From Rhizobium grahamii (GTDB lineage: Bacteria; Pseudomonadota; Alphaproteobacteria; Rhizobiales; Rhizobiaceae), in contig NZ_CP043498.1 in the NCBI RefSeq assembly GCF_009498215.1, positions 3,512,001-3,576,000 on the forward strand: DNA of 64,000 nt, in the 5' to 3' direction. Below are positions 34,306 to 42,543 of this stretch, in pieces. A program made the translations under genes and the position numbers. Within the stretch, counting starts at the first letter, position 1. Each line of letters begins with the position of its first letter. Below the pieces are notes generated by a model. The model ran no database searches. It saw only the letters and a list, made by a program, of their open reading frames with translations, and was not told the DNA's origin.

Positions 34306-35322
34306 ATGCTGCGCGTGCTCAATCTTCTCACAGACATCGATGGCGTTTCCGTCGGCCACGCGACCGATCTGCGTCTCGGTTCGGGCGTAACCGCCATCGT
34401 CTTCGACAAGCCCGCGGCGGCGTCAGGCGTTGTGCTTGGCGGCGCTCCGGGCGGGCGCGATACCGCGCTCCTTGATCCTGCCATGACCGTCGGCGAGGTC
34501 GATGCCTTCGTGCTGTCAGGCGGTTCAGCATTCGGTCTCGATGCCGCCGGTGGCGTACAGGCGGGCTTGCGGGAGGCGGGCAGGGGATTCCCGGTCGGCA
34601 ACGTGCGTGTGCCGATCGTGCCGCAAGCGATTCTGATGGACCTGCTGAACGGCGGCGACAAGGACTGGGGCACGCATTCGCCATATCGGGAGATGGGCTA
34701 TGATGCGTTTCGCGCCGCCGCTCCGGGAGCCTTCGCGCTCGGAACCGTGGGTGCCGGCACCGGCGCCACGACGGCATCGTTCAAGGGCGGCCTCGGTTCG
34801 GCGAGCGCCGAGACGGGCGCGGGGCTTCGCATCGCCGCGATCGTCGCCGTCAATGCACTTGGCTCCGCCACTGTTGGCGATGGCCCGCATTTCTGGGCCG
34901 CGCCCTTCGAACAGAATGCCGAATTCGGCGGATTGAGCCATCCTCCCGTTATCGAGCAGGGCGATGTCGCGATGCGTCTCAAGGGAATGAACACGACCGC
35001 CACGACCATTGGTGCGATCGTGACCGATGCTGTCATCAGCAAGGCGGAGGCGCATCGCCTGGCGATCATGGCGCATGACGGGCTTGCGCGCGCCCTGTTG
35101 CCGGCGCATCTCCCGCTCGACGGCGATACGGTCTTCGCAGCCTCGACGGGCGCCAGACCGTATCGGGGGCTGGGCGATTTCCTCGAGCTCTGCCATCTCG
35201 CCACTCTGGTCATGGCCCGCGCCATTGCACGCGGCGTCTATGAGGCGACGGCTCTGCCCGTCACGGGCGCACAGGAAGCCTGGAGCAGCCGCTATCGCAA
35301 TCTGAAGGGATCGCCTAAATAG
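34306..35322 (+). CDS. P1 family peptidase (DmpA/BapA-like aminopeptidase)
   Basis: A 338-aa cytoplasmic N-terminal-nucleophile enzyme. LLTDIDGVSVGHATD (7-21) is the family start, FVLSGGSAFGLDAAGGV (68-84) a conserved loop, and MNTTATTIG (228-236) contains the Thr at which these proteins self-cleave into two chains and which then acts as nucleophile. Members release N-terminal beta- or D-amino acids or cleave amides. Start uncertain: ATG 34306 or GTG 34315, the latter with AAGGA at 8 nt. It lies upstream of the LysR and peptide-importer genes and probably works on imported peptides. Confidence 0.85.
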   Translation: MLRVLNLLTDIDGVSVGHATDLRLGSGVTAIVFDKPAAASGVVLGGAPGGRDTALLDPAMTVGEVDAFVLSGGSAFGLDAAGGVQAGLREAGRGFPVGNVRVPIVPQAILMDLLNGGDKDWGTHSPYREMGYDAFRAAAPGAFALGTVGAGTGATTASFKGGLGSASAETGAGLRIAAIVAVNALGSATVGDGPHFWAAPFEQNAEFGGLSHPPVIEQGDVAMRLKGMNTTATTIGAIVTDAVISKAEAHRLAIMAHDGLARALLPAHLPLDGDTVFAASTGARPYRGLGDFLELCHLATLVMARAIARGVYEATALPVTGAQEAWSSRYRNLKGSPK

Positions 35323-35353
35323 GGCGGCATTGCCTGCTGGCGGAGACGGTGAG

Positions 35354-36268
35354 ATGCAGATTCGGGCCTTGATGTATTTCGACGAGCTGGTGCGCACGAA
35401 TTCCATGCGCCAGGCGGCGGAGAATCTGAATGTGGCGCCGACGGCAATCAGCCGGCAGATCGAGAATCTGGAATATCATTTCGGGGCTCCGCTGGTGGAG
35501 CGCAGCGCGCGCGGTGTGAAGCTGACCGCAGCCGGCGAGTTGCTTGCCGCTCGCGCCGGCCGCACGTTGCGTGAGCTCGATCATGTCGGACAGCTGATAG
35601 AGGATCTCAAGGGCCTGCAGCGCGGGCGTGTCAGCATTTATGCGAATGGCGCCACCGTCGCAAACCTGCTGGCCCCGGCCTTGGCGGAGTTCAGCCTGAA
35701 ATACCCGAAGCTTCGGTTCGGGGTGACAATCGCAAGCGCTCGGCAGGCGGTCGAGGCGGTCAATGCGGCCGAGGCCGATATCGCGATGATCCTGTTTGCA
35801 CCGCCGCTCTCGGGCACGAAGGTCCGTCTGCGCTCGGAAATCCACTACGATCTGATCGTCTCCCCTGGACATGCCGCAGCAGCCAACAGCGAAGCGCATC
35901 TCAAGGATATAGCCGACTATGCATTGGCGCTGCCCGATCAGTCTTTCGGATTCCGTCAGGCGCTCGATGCGCTTTTGGAGAAGGCGGACCTTTCGCCCGA
36001 GCCGGTTTTCGTGACCAGTTCTCTGGAGATGCTGAAGGAGCTCGTCCTGAGTGGTGCGGCGGTTACCCTGCTGCCGGCGCTGACCGTACGGCGCGAGATC
36101 GAGGCCGGGCAGCTGGTGGCAGTGCCGCTTGCGGCAAGAAGCGCCATTCGAACGCATGTCGATCTATGCGTCGCACCGGACCGCCAGCTTTCCTTCGCGG
36201 CGACCAAGCTTCTCGATTTCATCGAGCGTTTCATGCGGGAACGCCAAGCCGGCGAACGCAGGAGCTGA
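35354..36268 (+). CDS. LysR family transcriptional regulator
   Basis: A 304-aa regulator with an N-terminal winged helix-turn-helix (FDELVRTNSMRQAAENLNVA, about 8-27, then PTAISRQIENLE) and a C-terminal LysR substrate-binding domain (from about 90). Start at 35354 with GGAG 8 nt upstream. It lies between the P1 peptidase and the peptide-importer genes, all on the same strand; it probably activates the importer through the palindrome at 36325-36346. Confidence 0.9.
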   Translation: MQIRALMYFDELVRTNSMRQAAENLNVAPTAISRQIENLEYHFGAPLVERSARGVKLTAAGELLAARAGRTLRELDHVGQLIEDLKGLQRGRVSIYANGATVANLLAPALAEFSLKYPKLRFGVTIASARQAVEAVNAAEADIAMILFAPPLSGTKVRLRSEIHYDLIVSPGHAAAANSEAHLKDIADYALALPDQSFGFRQALDALLEKADLSPEPVFVTSSLEMLKELVLSGAAVTLLPALTVRREIEAGQLVAVPLAARSAIRTHVDLCVAPDRQLSFAATKLLDFIERFMRERQAGERRS

Positions 36269-36324
36269 TCTTATGCCTTGCGCGATGAACCAAATTCCGG
36301 TGTAGCTGTTTCGGCAACACTGAG

Positions 36325-36346
36325 CACACAATAACGACATTGTGTG
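36325..36346. promoter_or_regulatory. Inverted repeat upstream of the peptide-binding protein gene
   Basis: CACACAAT and ATTGTGTG are a perfect 8-bp inverted repeat with a 6-bp spacer, about 69 bp before the binding-protein start. It contains ATTGTGTGTG extending the right arm. It is placed as expected for a regulator site of the adjacent LysR protein. Confidence 0.45.
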
Positions 36347-36414
36347 TGCACGGGGTCGATGTCACTCTTACTGCAAACGTCCGGCTGCCGAGCGGCCCGA
36401 GACAGGGGAACATG

Positions 36415-37944
36415 ATGGTCAAGGTTTCATGCGCGCGCCCTGCGCGTCTTGTTCGGCACATCTCTTTGGCGACTGCCTTCGGCTTGGCAACGGCCTTTCT
36501 CGGCCTCACACCCGCCGAAGCCGCAAAGACGACGCTGAGCCTTGGCATGACGGTGGAACCGACAGGTCTTGATCCAACGATCGCCGCGCCTGTGGCGATC
36601 GGTCAGGTGACCTGGCAGAACGTCTTCGAGGGTTTGGTCCGCATCGATGAAAGCGGCAAGGTACAGCCGCAGCTCGCCAAGAGCTGGCAGATCTCACCCG
36701 ATGGCCTGACCTACACATTCAAGCTTCAGACCGGCGTATCGTTTCACGACGGCGAAGCCTTTGATTCGGCCGCGGCGAAGTTCGCCCTCGACCGCGCACG
36801 CGGGGCAGACTCGGTCAATCCGCAAAAACGCTTCTTCGCGTCCATCGCATCGATCGACACGCCCGATCCAGAAACACTGATCCTGCATCTCTCGGAGCCA
36901 ACGGGCAGCCTTCTCTATTGGCTCGGCTGGCCGGCATCGGTGATGGTTGCGCCGAATTCGGCGGCTGACGACAAGACAAAACCCGTCGGCACCGGGCCGT
37001 TCAAGTTCGTGAACTGGGCCAAGGGCGACAAGGTCGAATTCGAGAAGAACGCTACCTATTGGAACAAGGCGGTATCGCCGAAGCTCGACAAGGTGACGTT
37101 CCGCTTCATCGCCGATCCTCAGGCTCAGGCTGCCGCGCTGAAATCAGGCGATGTCGATGCGATTCCTGAATTCGGTGCGCCGGAGCTGATGAGTTCCTTC
37201 ACCGACGACGCCAAGTTGGTCACGAAGATCGGCAACACCGAGTTGAAGGTCGTTGCGGGCATGAACAATGCAGCGAAGCCGTTCAGCGACAAGCGTGTGC
37301 GGCAGGCGCTGATGATGGCGATCGACCGCAAGACGGTCGTTGATGGCGCCTGGTCGGGCCTTGGAACACCGATCGGCAGCCACTATACGCCGAATGACCC
37401 CGGTTATATCGATCTCACCGACAAGCTGCCCTATGACCCTGAGAAGGCGAAGGCGTTGCTCGCCGAAGCCGGCTATCCAGATGGCTTTACCTTTACGATC
37501 AAGTCTCCGCAGATGGCTTATGCACCCCGCAGCGCTCAGGTGATGCAGGCGATGCTCGCAGAGATCGGCGTGACGATGAACATCGAGCCGACTGAATTCC
37601 CCGCCAAGTGGGTCCAGGACGTGATGAAGGACCGCAATTACGAGATGACGATCGTCGCCCATGCCGAGCCGATGGACATCGACATCTATGCGCGTGATCC
37701 CTACTACTTCAACTACAAGAATCCGGCTTTCAATGCCCTGATGAAGAAGGTTCAGGAAACAACCGATCCGGCTGCGCAGGCGAAGATTTATGGCGAAGCC
37801 CAGACCATTCTGGCTGAGGATGTTCCGGCCCTCTATCTTTTCGTGATGCCCAAGCTTGGCGTCTGGGATCGGAAGCTGAAGGGCTTGTGGGAAAACGAGC
37901 CGATTCCGTCCAACGTGCTGAGCGGCGTTTCCTGGGAAGAGTGA
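36415..37944 (+). CDS. Peptide/opine-type ABC transporter substrate-binding protein
   Basis: A 509-aa family 5 (DppA/OppA) periplasmic binding protein. The signal peptide (ISLATAFGLATAFLGLTPAEA, about 17-37) is followed by the family pattern TLSLGMTVEPTGLDPTIA, WQNVFEGLVR and FHDGEAFDSAA. Start at 36415 lies 5 nt after AGGGGA; an ATG one codon upstream is too close. It opens an operon with two permeases, an amidase, but no ATPase. Confidence 0.92.
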   Translation: MVKVSCARPARLVRHISLATAFGLATAFLGLTPAEAAKTTLSLGMTVEPTGLDPTIAAPVAIGQVTWQNVFEGLVRIDESGKVQPQLAKSWQISPDGLTYTFKLQTGVSFHDGEAFDSAAAKFALDRARGADSVNPQKRFFASIASIDTPDPETLILHLSEPTGSLLYWLGWPASVMVAPNSAADDKTKPVGTGPFKFVNWAKGDKVEFEKNATYWNKAVSPKLDKVTFRFIADPQAQAAALKSGDVDAIPEFGAPELMSSFTDDAKLVTKIGNTELKVVAGMNNAAKPFSDKRVRQALMMAIDRKTVVDGAWSGLGTPIGSHYTPNDPGYIDLTDKLPYDPEKAKALLAEAGYPDGFTFTIKSPQMAYAPRSAQVMQAMLAEIGVTMNIEPTEFPAKWVQDVMKDRNYEMTIVAHAEPMDIDIYARDPYYFNYKNPAFNALMKKVQETTDPAAQAKIYGEAQTILAEDVPALYLFVMPKLGVWDRKLKGLWENEPIPSNVLSGVSWEE

Positions 37945-37986
37945 TCGCGGAGGAAGGATGAGGCGAGAAGCGGCAGGGAGCCTTGC

Positions 37987-38934
37987 ATGTTAGCGCTGGT
38001 TTCGCGTCGTCTGACGGGGCTTCTCGTGACGCTCCTCATTGTCTCGCTGCTGATTTTCGCGGTCATGGATCTTCTTCCGGGTGATCCCGCCTCGATCATG
38101 CTTGGTACCTCGGCATCCCCGGAGACACTGGCTGCGCTTCGGCACGACCTCGGTTTGGATCAGCCGTTGATCCTGCGATACGGCCGCTGGCTGGCGGGGG
38201 TCCTCATGGGCAACCTCGGGCAGTCGTACACTTACGGCGTGCCGGTCGCCGGATTGGTCGTCGAGCGGCTGGCCGTCACTCTGCCGCTGGCGCTGCTGGC
38301 AATCGCCCTGTCGATGCTGATTGCCATTCCGCTCGGCGTTCTCGCGGCATCCCGGCGCGGTGGTGTTGCCGACGTGGTTGCTTCGGTCTTTTCCCAGATT
38401 GGTATCGCTGTACCTGCCTTCTGGATGGCCCTGTTGCTGATCGTCCTGTTTTCGACCACGCTTGGCCTCATGCCGGCCGGCGGTTTTCCCGGGTGGAGCA
38501 ACGGTTTTTGGCCGGCATTGCGTGCGCTGTTGATGCCGGCGGTGGCGCTGGCCTTGCCGCAGGCGGCCGTGCTGACGCGGGTGACACGTTCGGCCGTGCT
38601 GGAAACACTCCACGAGGATTTCACGCGCACGGCACTCGCAAAGGGGCTGTCGGCCCGAAAGGTCCTGTGGCGGCATTCCGTGCCGAATGCCCTCGTGCCA
38701 ATCTTCACGATCCTCGGGCTACAGTTCACCTTTCTCGTTGCCGGCGCGGTGCTGGTCGAAAATGTCTTCAACCTGCCCGGCCTCGGTCGTCTCGCCTATC
38801 AGGCCCTGTCGCAGCGCGACATTGTCGTCATGCAGGATGTCATCCTGTTCTTCGCGGCACTGGTCATCATCATGAATTTCCTTGTCGATCTCTCCTACCT
38901 GGCGATCGATCCGCGGCTCAGAAAGGAGCTCTGA
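37987..38934 (+). CDS. Peptide ABC transporter permease (DppB-like)
   Basis: A 315-aa membrane protein with six helices; the first, LLVTLLIVSLLIFAVMDLLP (about 12-31), leads into GDPA, the usual DppB opening. The coupling loop is FTRTALAKGLSARKVLWRHS (about 211-230). Its stop is followed after 1 bp by the ATG of the second permease gene. It appears intact, unlike its partner. Confidence 0.92.
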   Translation: MLALVSRRLTGLLVTLLIVSLLIFAVMDLLPGDPASIMLGTSASPETLAALRHDLGLDQPLILRYGRWLAGVLMGNLGQSYTYGVPVAGLVVERLAVTLPLALLAIALSMLIAIPLGVLAASRRGGVADVVASVFSQIGIAVPAFWMALLLIVLFSTTLGLMPAGGFPGWSNGFWPALRALLMPAVALALPQAAVLTRVTRSAVLETLHEDFTRTALAKGLSARKVLWRHSVPNALVPIFTILGLQFTFLVAGAVLVENVFNLPGLGRLAYQALSQRDIVVMQDVILFFAALVIIMNFLVDLSYLAIDPRLRKEL

Positions 38935-38935
38935 G

Positions 38936-39798
38936 ATGGCGCCGATCGTCTTGACCGAAGTGTCCGTCAGCCGTCGCCGACGCAGATTGAGCCGGCGAAC
39001 CAACCTCGTGGCCGGTGCCATGATCGTGGCCTTTCTTGTGCTGGTCGCGATCGTTTCGCTTCTGTGGACACCGGTCCCCCCGCCAAGATGCAGATCATCC
39101 ACAAGCTCCAGCCGCCGCTCTCCTTCGGCCTGCTCGGCACCGATCAGTTCGGCCGCGATGTTCTTTCGATGCTGATGGTCGGCTGCTGGAACTCCCTGTC
39201 GATTGCCGTTCTGGCGGTCGCCATTGGCGGCACGATCGGTTCGATTGCCGGCATTTCCGCAGCAGCTTTCCGCGGTGCGTTCGAGAGCATCCTGATGCGG
39301 ATATGCGATGTGATTTTCGCGCTGCCGCCGATCCTGTCCGCAATGATTCTCGGCGCCTTTCTCGGGCCGGGACGCTTCACCGCCATCGCCGCCATCGCTA
39401 CGTTCCTGATTCCCGTCTTCGCCCGCGTCACGCTGGCTAGCGCGCTGCAGGCCTGGAGCCGGGACTACGTGCTTGCTGCCCGTGCCATCGGCAATACGCG
39501 TCTGGCGATCTCCGTCCGCCATGTATTGCCGAACGTTGCCGGCCAGATCATTGTCCAGACGACAATCCAGCTCGGGCTTGCGGTCCTGACCGAAGCCGGT
39601 CTCAGTTTCCTCGGTTTGGGTCTTGCGCCTCCGGCACCGACGTGGGGGCGCATGCTCGCGGATGCACAGACCTATCTCGCGCTGGCGCCTTGGCTTGCAA
39701 TTCTGCCGGGCCTGGCGATCGCCCTGACGGTCCTGGGGTTCAACCTGCTCGGTGACGGGTTGCGGGATCTGCTTGATCCGAGGGAAGCAAGCCGATGA
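38936..39798 (+). pseudogene. Peptide ABC transporter permease (DppC-like), frameshifted
   Basis: The gene starts at ATG 38936 (MAPIVLTEVSVSRRRRR) and runs to VSLLWTPVPP, then leaves frame at the C6 run 39076-39081. Downstream the correct frame continues AKMQIIHKLQPPLSFGLLG to the stop at 39798 with all later DppC motifs (LLGTDQFGRDVLS, EAGLSFLGLGLAPPAPTWG). One extra C would restore a normal 287-aa permease. As written the gene is broken. It may be a true mutation, a base-count error in the homopolymer, or less likely a site of ribosomal slippage. An internal GTG (39064) would give only the C-terminal 244 codons, lacking helix 1. Confidence 0.8.
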
Positions 39799-39826
39799 CG
39801 CCGGGCGACGAGAGGAAGGGTGAGTG

Positions 39827-41218
39827 ATGAGCGAAACGGATCTGACGATCAGCGAATTGAGGCGCCGTTTCGCCGAAAAGAGCCTGTCTCCCCTCGAATA
39901 CTGGCTTGCGCTTGAAAAGCATATCGATCGCTGGGAGCCGACGATCTGTGCGCTTTACGCCTTCGATCGCGATGCCGCCCGCCGTCAGGCTAAGGCCTCG
40001 ACCGATCGCTGGTGGCGTGGTGAGACCCTGGGGTTACTCGACGGCATACCGGTGACCTTGAAGGAGCTTATTGCCACAAAGGGGCAGCCTGTCCCGCTCG
40101 GAACGAGAGCGACGGAATTGAAGCCGGCGACGGAGGATGCCCCTGTCGCAGCCCGCCTTCGCGAGGACGGTGCCGTCATCTTCGCCAAGACCACATGCCC
40201 CGACTACGGCATGCTGTCGTCAGGGCTGTCGAGTTTTCATCACCTGACCCGCAACCCGTGGGACGTTACACAGAACCCCGGCGGATCAAGCGCGGGCGCA
40301 TCAGCCGCGGCCGCAGCCGGTTATGGTCCGCTGCACATAGGGACTGATATCGGCGGCTCCGTTCGTCTTCCCGCAGGTTGGACCGGAATTTTCGGCTTCA
40401 AGCCCAGCCACGGGCGCATACCTGTGGATCCCTACTATGTTGGGCGCTGTGCCGGGCCGATGACGCGCACGGTTGACGATGCGGCGCTGGCGATGGCCAC
40501 GCTCTCGCGCCCTGACTGGCGCGACGGCACCAGCCTGCCGCCGAACGATCTGGATTGGACATCGCTGCCTGTTGGTGTCGAGGGCTTGACGATCGGCCTC
40601 ATGCTGGACGCCGGCTGCGGCCTTGCGGTCGAGGATGAAATCCTTGCGGCCGTCGAGCAGGCAGCGTTTCGCTTCGAGCAGGCGGGCGCAAAGATCGTTC
40701 CCGTCCAGCCGGTGCTCAGCCGGTCGATGCTGGATGGTTTGGATGCATTTTGGCGATCCCGCTTCTGGGGCGACATCGAAACGCTCGATGAGGAGCGCAG
40801 GAAGAGCATCCTTCCCTATATTTACAGCTGGGCGCTCGGAGCAGCCGGGATCAGCGGCGTCGAGGCGGTAAGGGGATTCAACCAGACGATCGAGATGCGC
40901 AAGTCATGCGGACGACTGTTCTCGGAAGTGGATGCGGTTCTCTCGCCGACCAACCCGATCGTGTCCTATCCGGCGGACTGGGCTTCGCCGACAAACGATC
41001 CGGCCAGGCCCTTCGAGCATATCTGCTTCACGGTCCCCTGGAACATGTCCGAGCAGCCGGCCGCTTCCATTAATTGCGGCTTTTCGAAATCCGGCATGCC
41101 GATCGGGCTGCAGATCGTCGGGCCGCGTTTTGACGACCTGAGCGTTCTCGGCCTTTCGAAGGCATTCGAGACTTGGACGGGAGGCGTTACCTCCTGGCCG
41201 CAGCCGCCGATCAGCTGA
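39827..41218 (+). CDS. Amidase (amidase signature family)
   Basis: A 463-aa cytoplasmic amide hydrolase. The Ser-cisSer-Lys triad can be placed: Lys79 (VTLKE), Ser154/155 (PGGSSAG) and the nucleophile Ser179 (DIGGSVR). The start at 39827 lies 7 nt after GAGGAAGG; a GTG one codon upstream is less likely. It follows the permease genes directly and probably cleaves an imported amide or peptide. Convergent overlap of 8 bp with the NlpC/P60 gene. Confidence 0.92.
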   Translation: MSETDLTISELRRRFAEKSLSPLEYWLALEKHIDRWEPTICALYAFDRDAARRQAKASTDRWWRGETLGLLDGIPVTLKELIATKGQPVPLGTRATELKPATEDAPVAARLREDGAVIFAKTTCPDYGMLSSGLSSFHHLTRNPWDVTQNPGGSSAGASAAAAAGYGPLHIGTDIGGSVRLPAGWTGIFGFKPSHGRIPVDPYYVGRCAGPMTRTVDDAALAMATLSRPDWRDGTSLPPNDLDWTSLPVGVEGLTIGLMLDAGCGLAVEDEILAAVEQAAFRFEQAGAKIVPVQPVLSRSMLDGLDAFWRSRFWGDIETLDEERRKSILPYIYSWALGAAGISGVEAVRGFNQTIEMRKSCGRLFSEVDAVLSPTNPIVSYPADWASPTNDPARPFEHICFTVPWNMSEQPAASINCGFSKSGMPIGLQIVGPRFDDLSVLGLSKAFETWTGGVTSWPQPPIS

Positions 41219-42068
41219 TCGGCCGACGGTATCCGGTAGGCTGTTCGTAGAGCCAGCCGATCCGTTTGATGGCCGCTTCGAAGTTCTCGCGGGCAACGGT
41301 CATGGTGTGGCCATTGGCATGGATGATCGTCTCGGGATCTTCCATGGCCCCGACATGCCCCTTCCAGAAGACGAGATCGCCGCGTCGCAGTTCGGCCCGG
41401 TCGATTGGTTCGCCCAACTCCACTGCCTGCATGTCGGTATCACGCGGCGCCGCGCGCCCGGTCATCAGCATCGACAGCTGGACAAGGCCGGAACAATCGA
41501 TACCAAGGCCGGAGCGTCCGCCCCAGAGGTAGGGCGTTTCGAGGAAACGGGCAGCGACATCGACGTAATCCTCGCCATGGCCGGTGCCGATGGGTGTCAC
41601 ATGCTTGGCAAAGATCGCCTTGCCGTCCTCGAGCACAACATAGTGATTGCCGCGTGCTTCGGCCTCGCCGACGATACGGACGCGGCTGCCCATCGATAGA
41701 ATCGACGCGTAGGGCTTTCGCAGCTCTGGTTCACGATAGAGAAACGTCCGCTGCACGGTGACGATGTGCGTCGGGGCATCGCTCTGTTCGGACAGCGCAC
41801 TTTCGGGCAGATAGCCGACGTAACCATCCGACGATGCCTTGATCCAGCACCAGCCGTCCGCACGGTCGAAGACGGTGACATCCTCTCCCATCAGCAGTTC
41901 CGTATCGATGCCGATAGCATCGTCGGGGCGCGGGCGCAGTCCGACTACCGGAACGGCGATGCGTGCCGGCGTGCCGTCCACGAAACGGGTGGCGTCCACC
42001 TGGCCGCGAAGAGCGCTCTCCGCGAGATCGGGGCGGTAGGCATGCAGGCGGCGATCAAGAATAGTCAT
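41211..42068 (-). CDS. NlpC/P60 family peptidase with SH3-like domains
   Basis: A 285-aa protein. The N-terminal half has two bacterial SH3-like repeats (about 55-95 and 105-155) and the C-terminal NlpC/P60 domain has the triad Cys192 (GIDCSGLVQ), His238 (GHVGAM) and His250 (IIHANGH). Similar enzymes cut gamma-D-glutamyl-diaminopimelate bonds in murein peptides. No signal peptide, so it acts in the cytoplasm, as expected for recycling imported peptidoglycan peptides. Start at 42068 with GAGGAAAG upstream. Confidence 0.88.
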   Translation of the reverse strand: MTILDRRLHAYRPDLAESALRGQVDATRFVDGTPARIAVPVVGLRPRPDDAIGIDTELLMGEDVTVFDRADGWCWIKASSDGYVGYLPESALSEQSDAPTHIVTVQRTFLYREPELRKPYASILSMGSRVRIVGEAEARGNHYVVLEDGKAIFAKHVTPIGTGHGEDYVDVAARFLETPYLWGGRSGLGIDCSGLVQLSMLMTGRAAPRDTDMQAVELGEPIDRAELRRGDLVFWKGHVGAMEDPETIIHANGHTMTVARENFEAAIKRIGWLYEQPTGYRRPIS

Positions 42069-42078
42069 GTCTTTCCTC

Positions 42079-42429
42079 TTACGGCGAAAGGCGCCGACCC
42101 TGTTCACGCACCCGGTCGCCGAGCTTTTCCAGATAGAGCGCGCCGCCGACGGTTCGTTTGATCACGACATTCCGTCGGTCCCGCTCGTCGCGGATGCGAT
42201 CCACAAGCCCGAGTTCCCCCATCGTGTCCAGCGCTCTGGTGATGACGGGCTTGGTAACGTTGAGCTCTGCCGCCAGCCCACGCACCGTATGCGGCGGCGG
42301 CACCAGATAGATATGCAGCAGGATGGCCATCTGGCGCAATGTCAAATCGCGCCCGTCCATCCGCACCTGATCAAGCGATACGCCGTACCAAAGTCCGAGT
42401 GCCTGGGAAGCTGTGAGTTCGATCGGCAC
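42079..42429 (-). CDS. MarR family transcriptional regulator
   Basis: A 116-aa winged-helix protein, short for MarR (usual 140-160). It holds LTLRQMAILLHIYL, the recognition part HTVRGLAAELNVTKPVITRA (about 47-66) and the wing DERDRRNVVIKRT (about 81-93). Lies 10 bp upstream of the NlpC/P60 gene and 114 bp downstream of the aminopeptidase gene on the same strand. A short palindrome in front of it may be an autoregulatory site. Confidence 0.82.
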   Translation of the reverse strand: MPIELTASQALGLWYGVSLDQVRMDGRDLTLRQMAILLHIYLVPPPHTVRGLAAELNVTKPVITRALDTMGELGLVDRIRDERDRRNVVIKRTVGGALYLEKLGDRVREQGRRLSP

Positions 42430-42441
42430 GATCCCCCCGAA

Positions 42442-42460
42442 AAACGTTACGCATGCGTTT
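42442..42460. promoter_or_regulatory. Palindrome in front of the marR gene
   Basis: AAACG...CGTTT arms enclose the perfect 10-bp palindrome ACGCATGCGT (42449-42458), 12-30 bp before the marR start. MarR proteins often bind such sites over their own promoter; binding here is inferred. Confidence 0.35.
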
Positions 42461-42543
42461 CATTTTCGGAGAGAGGGGGCGCAAGTGCAATGGGAGCGGC
42501 GTCGCCGCCGCTCCGCAAGGTGAATAAAATTTTAACGATGCAC

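Noticed and set aside
39070..39090. Programmed -1 ribosomal frameshift in the dppC-like gene
   Set aside because: The C run allows slippage, but no downstream pseudoknot or stimulator is evident and the family is not known to use it; mutation or a sequence error is simpler.
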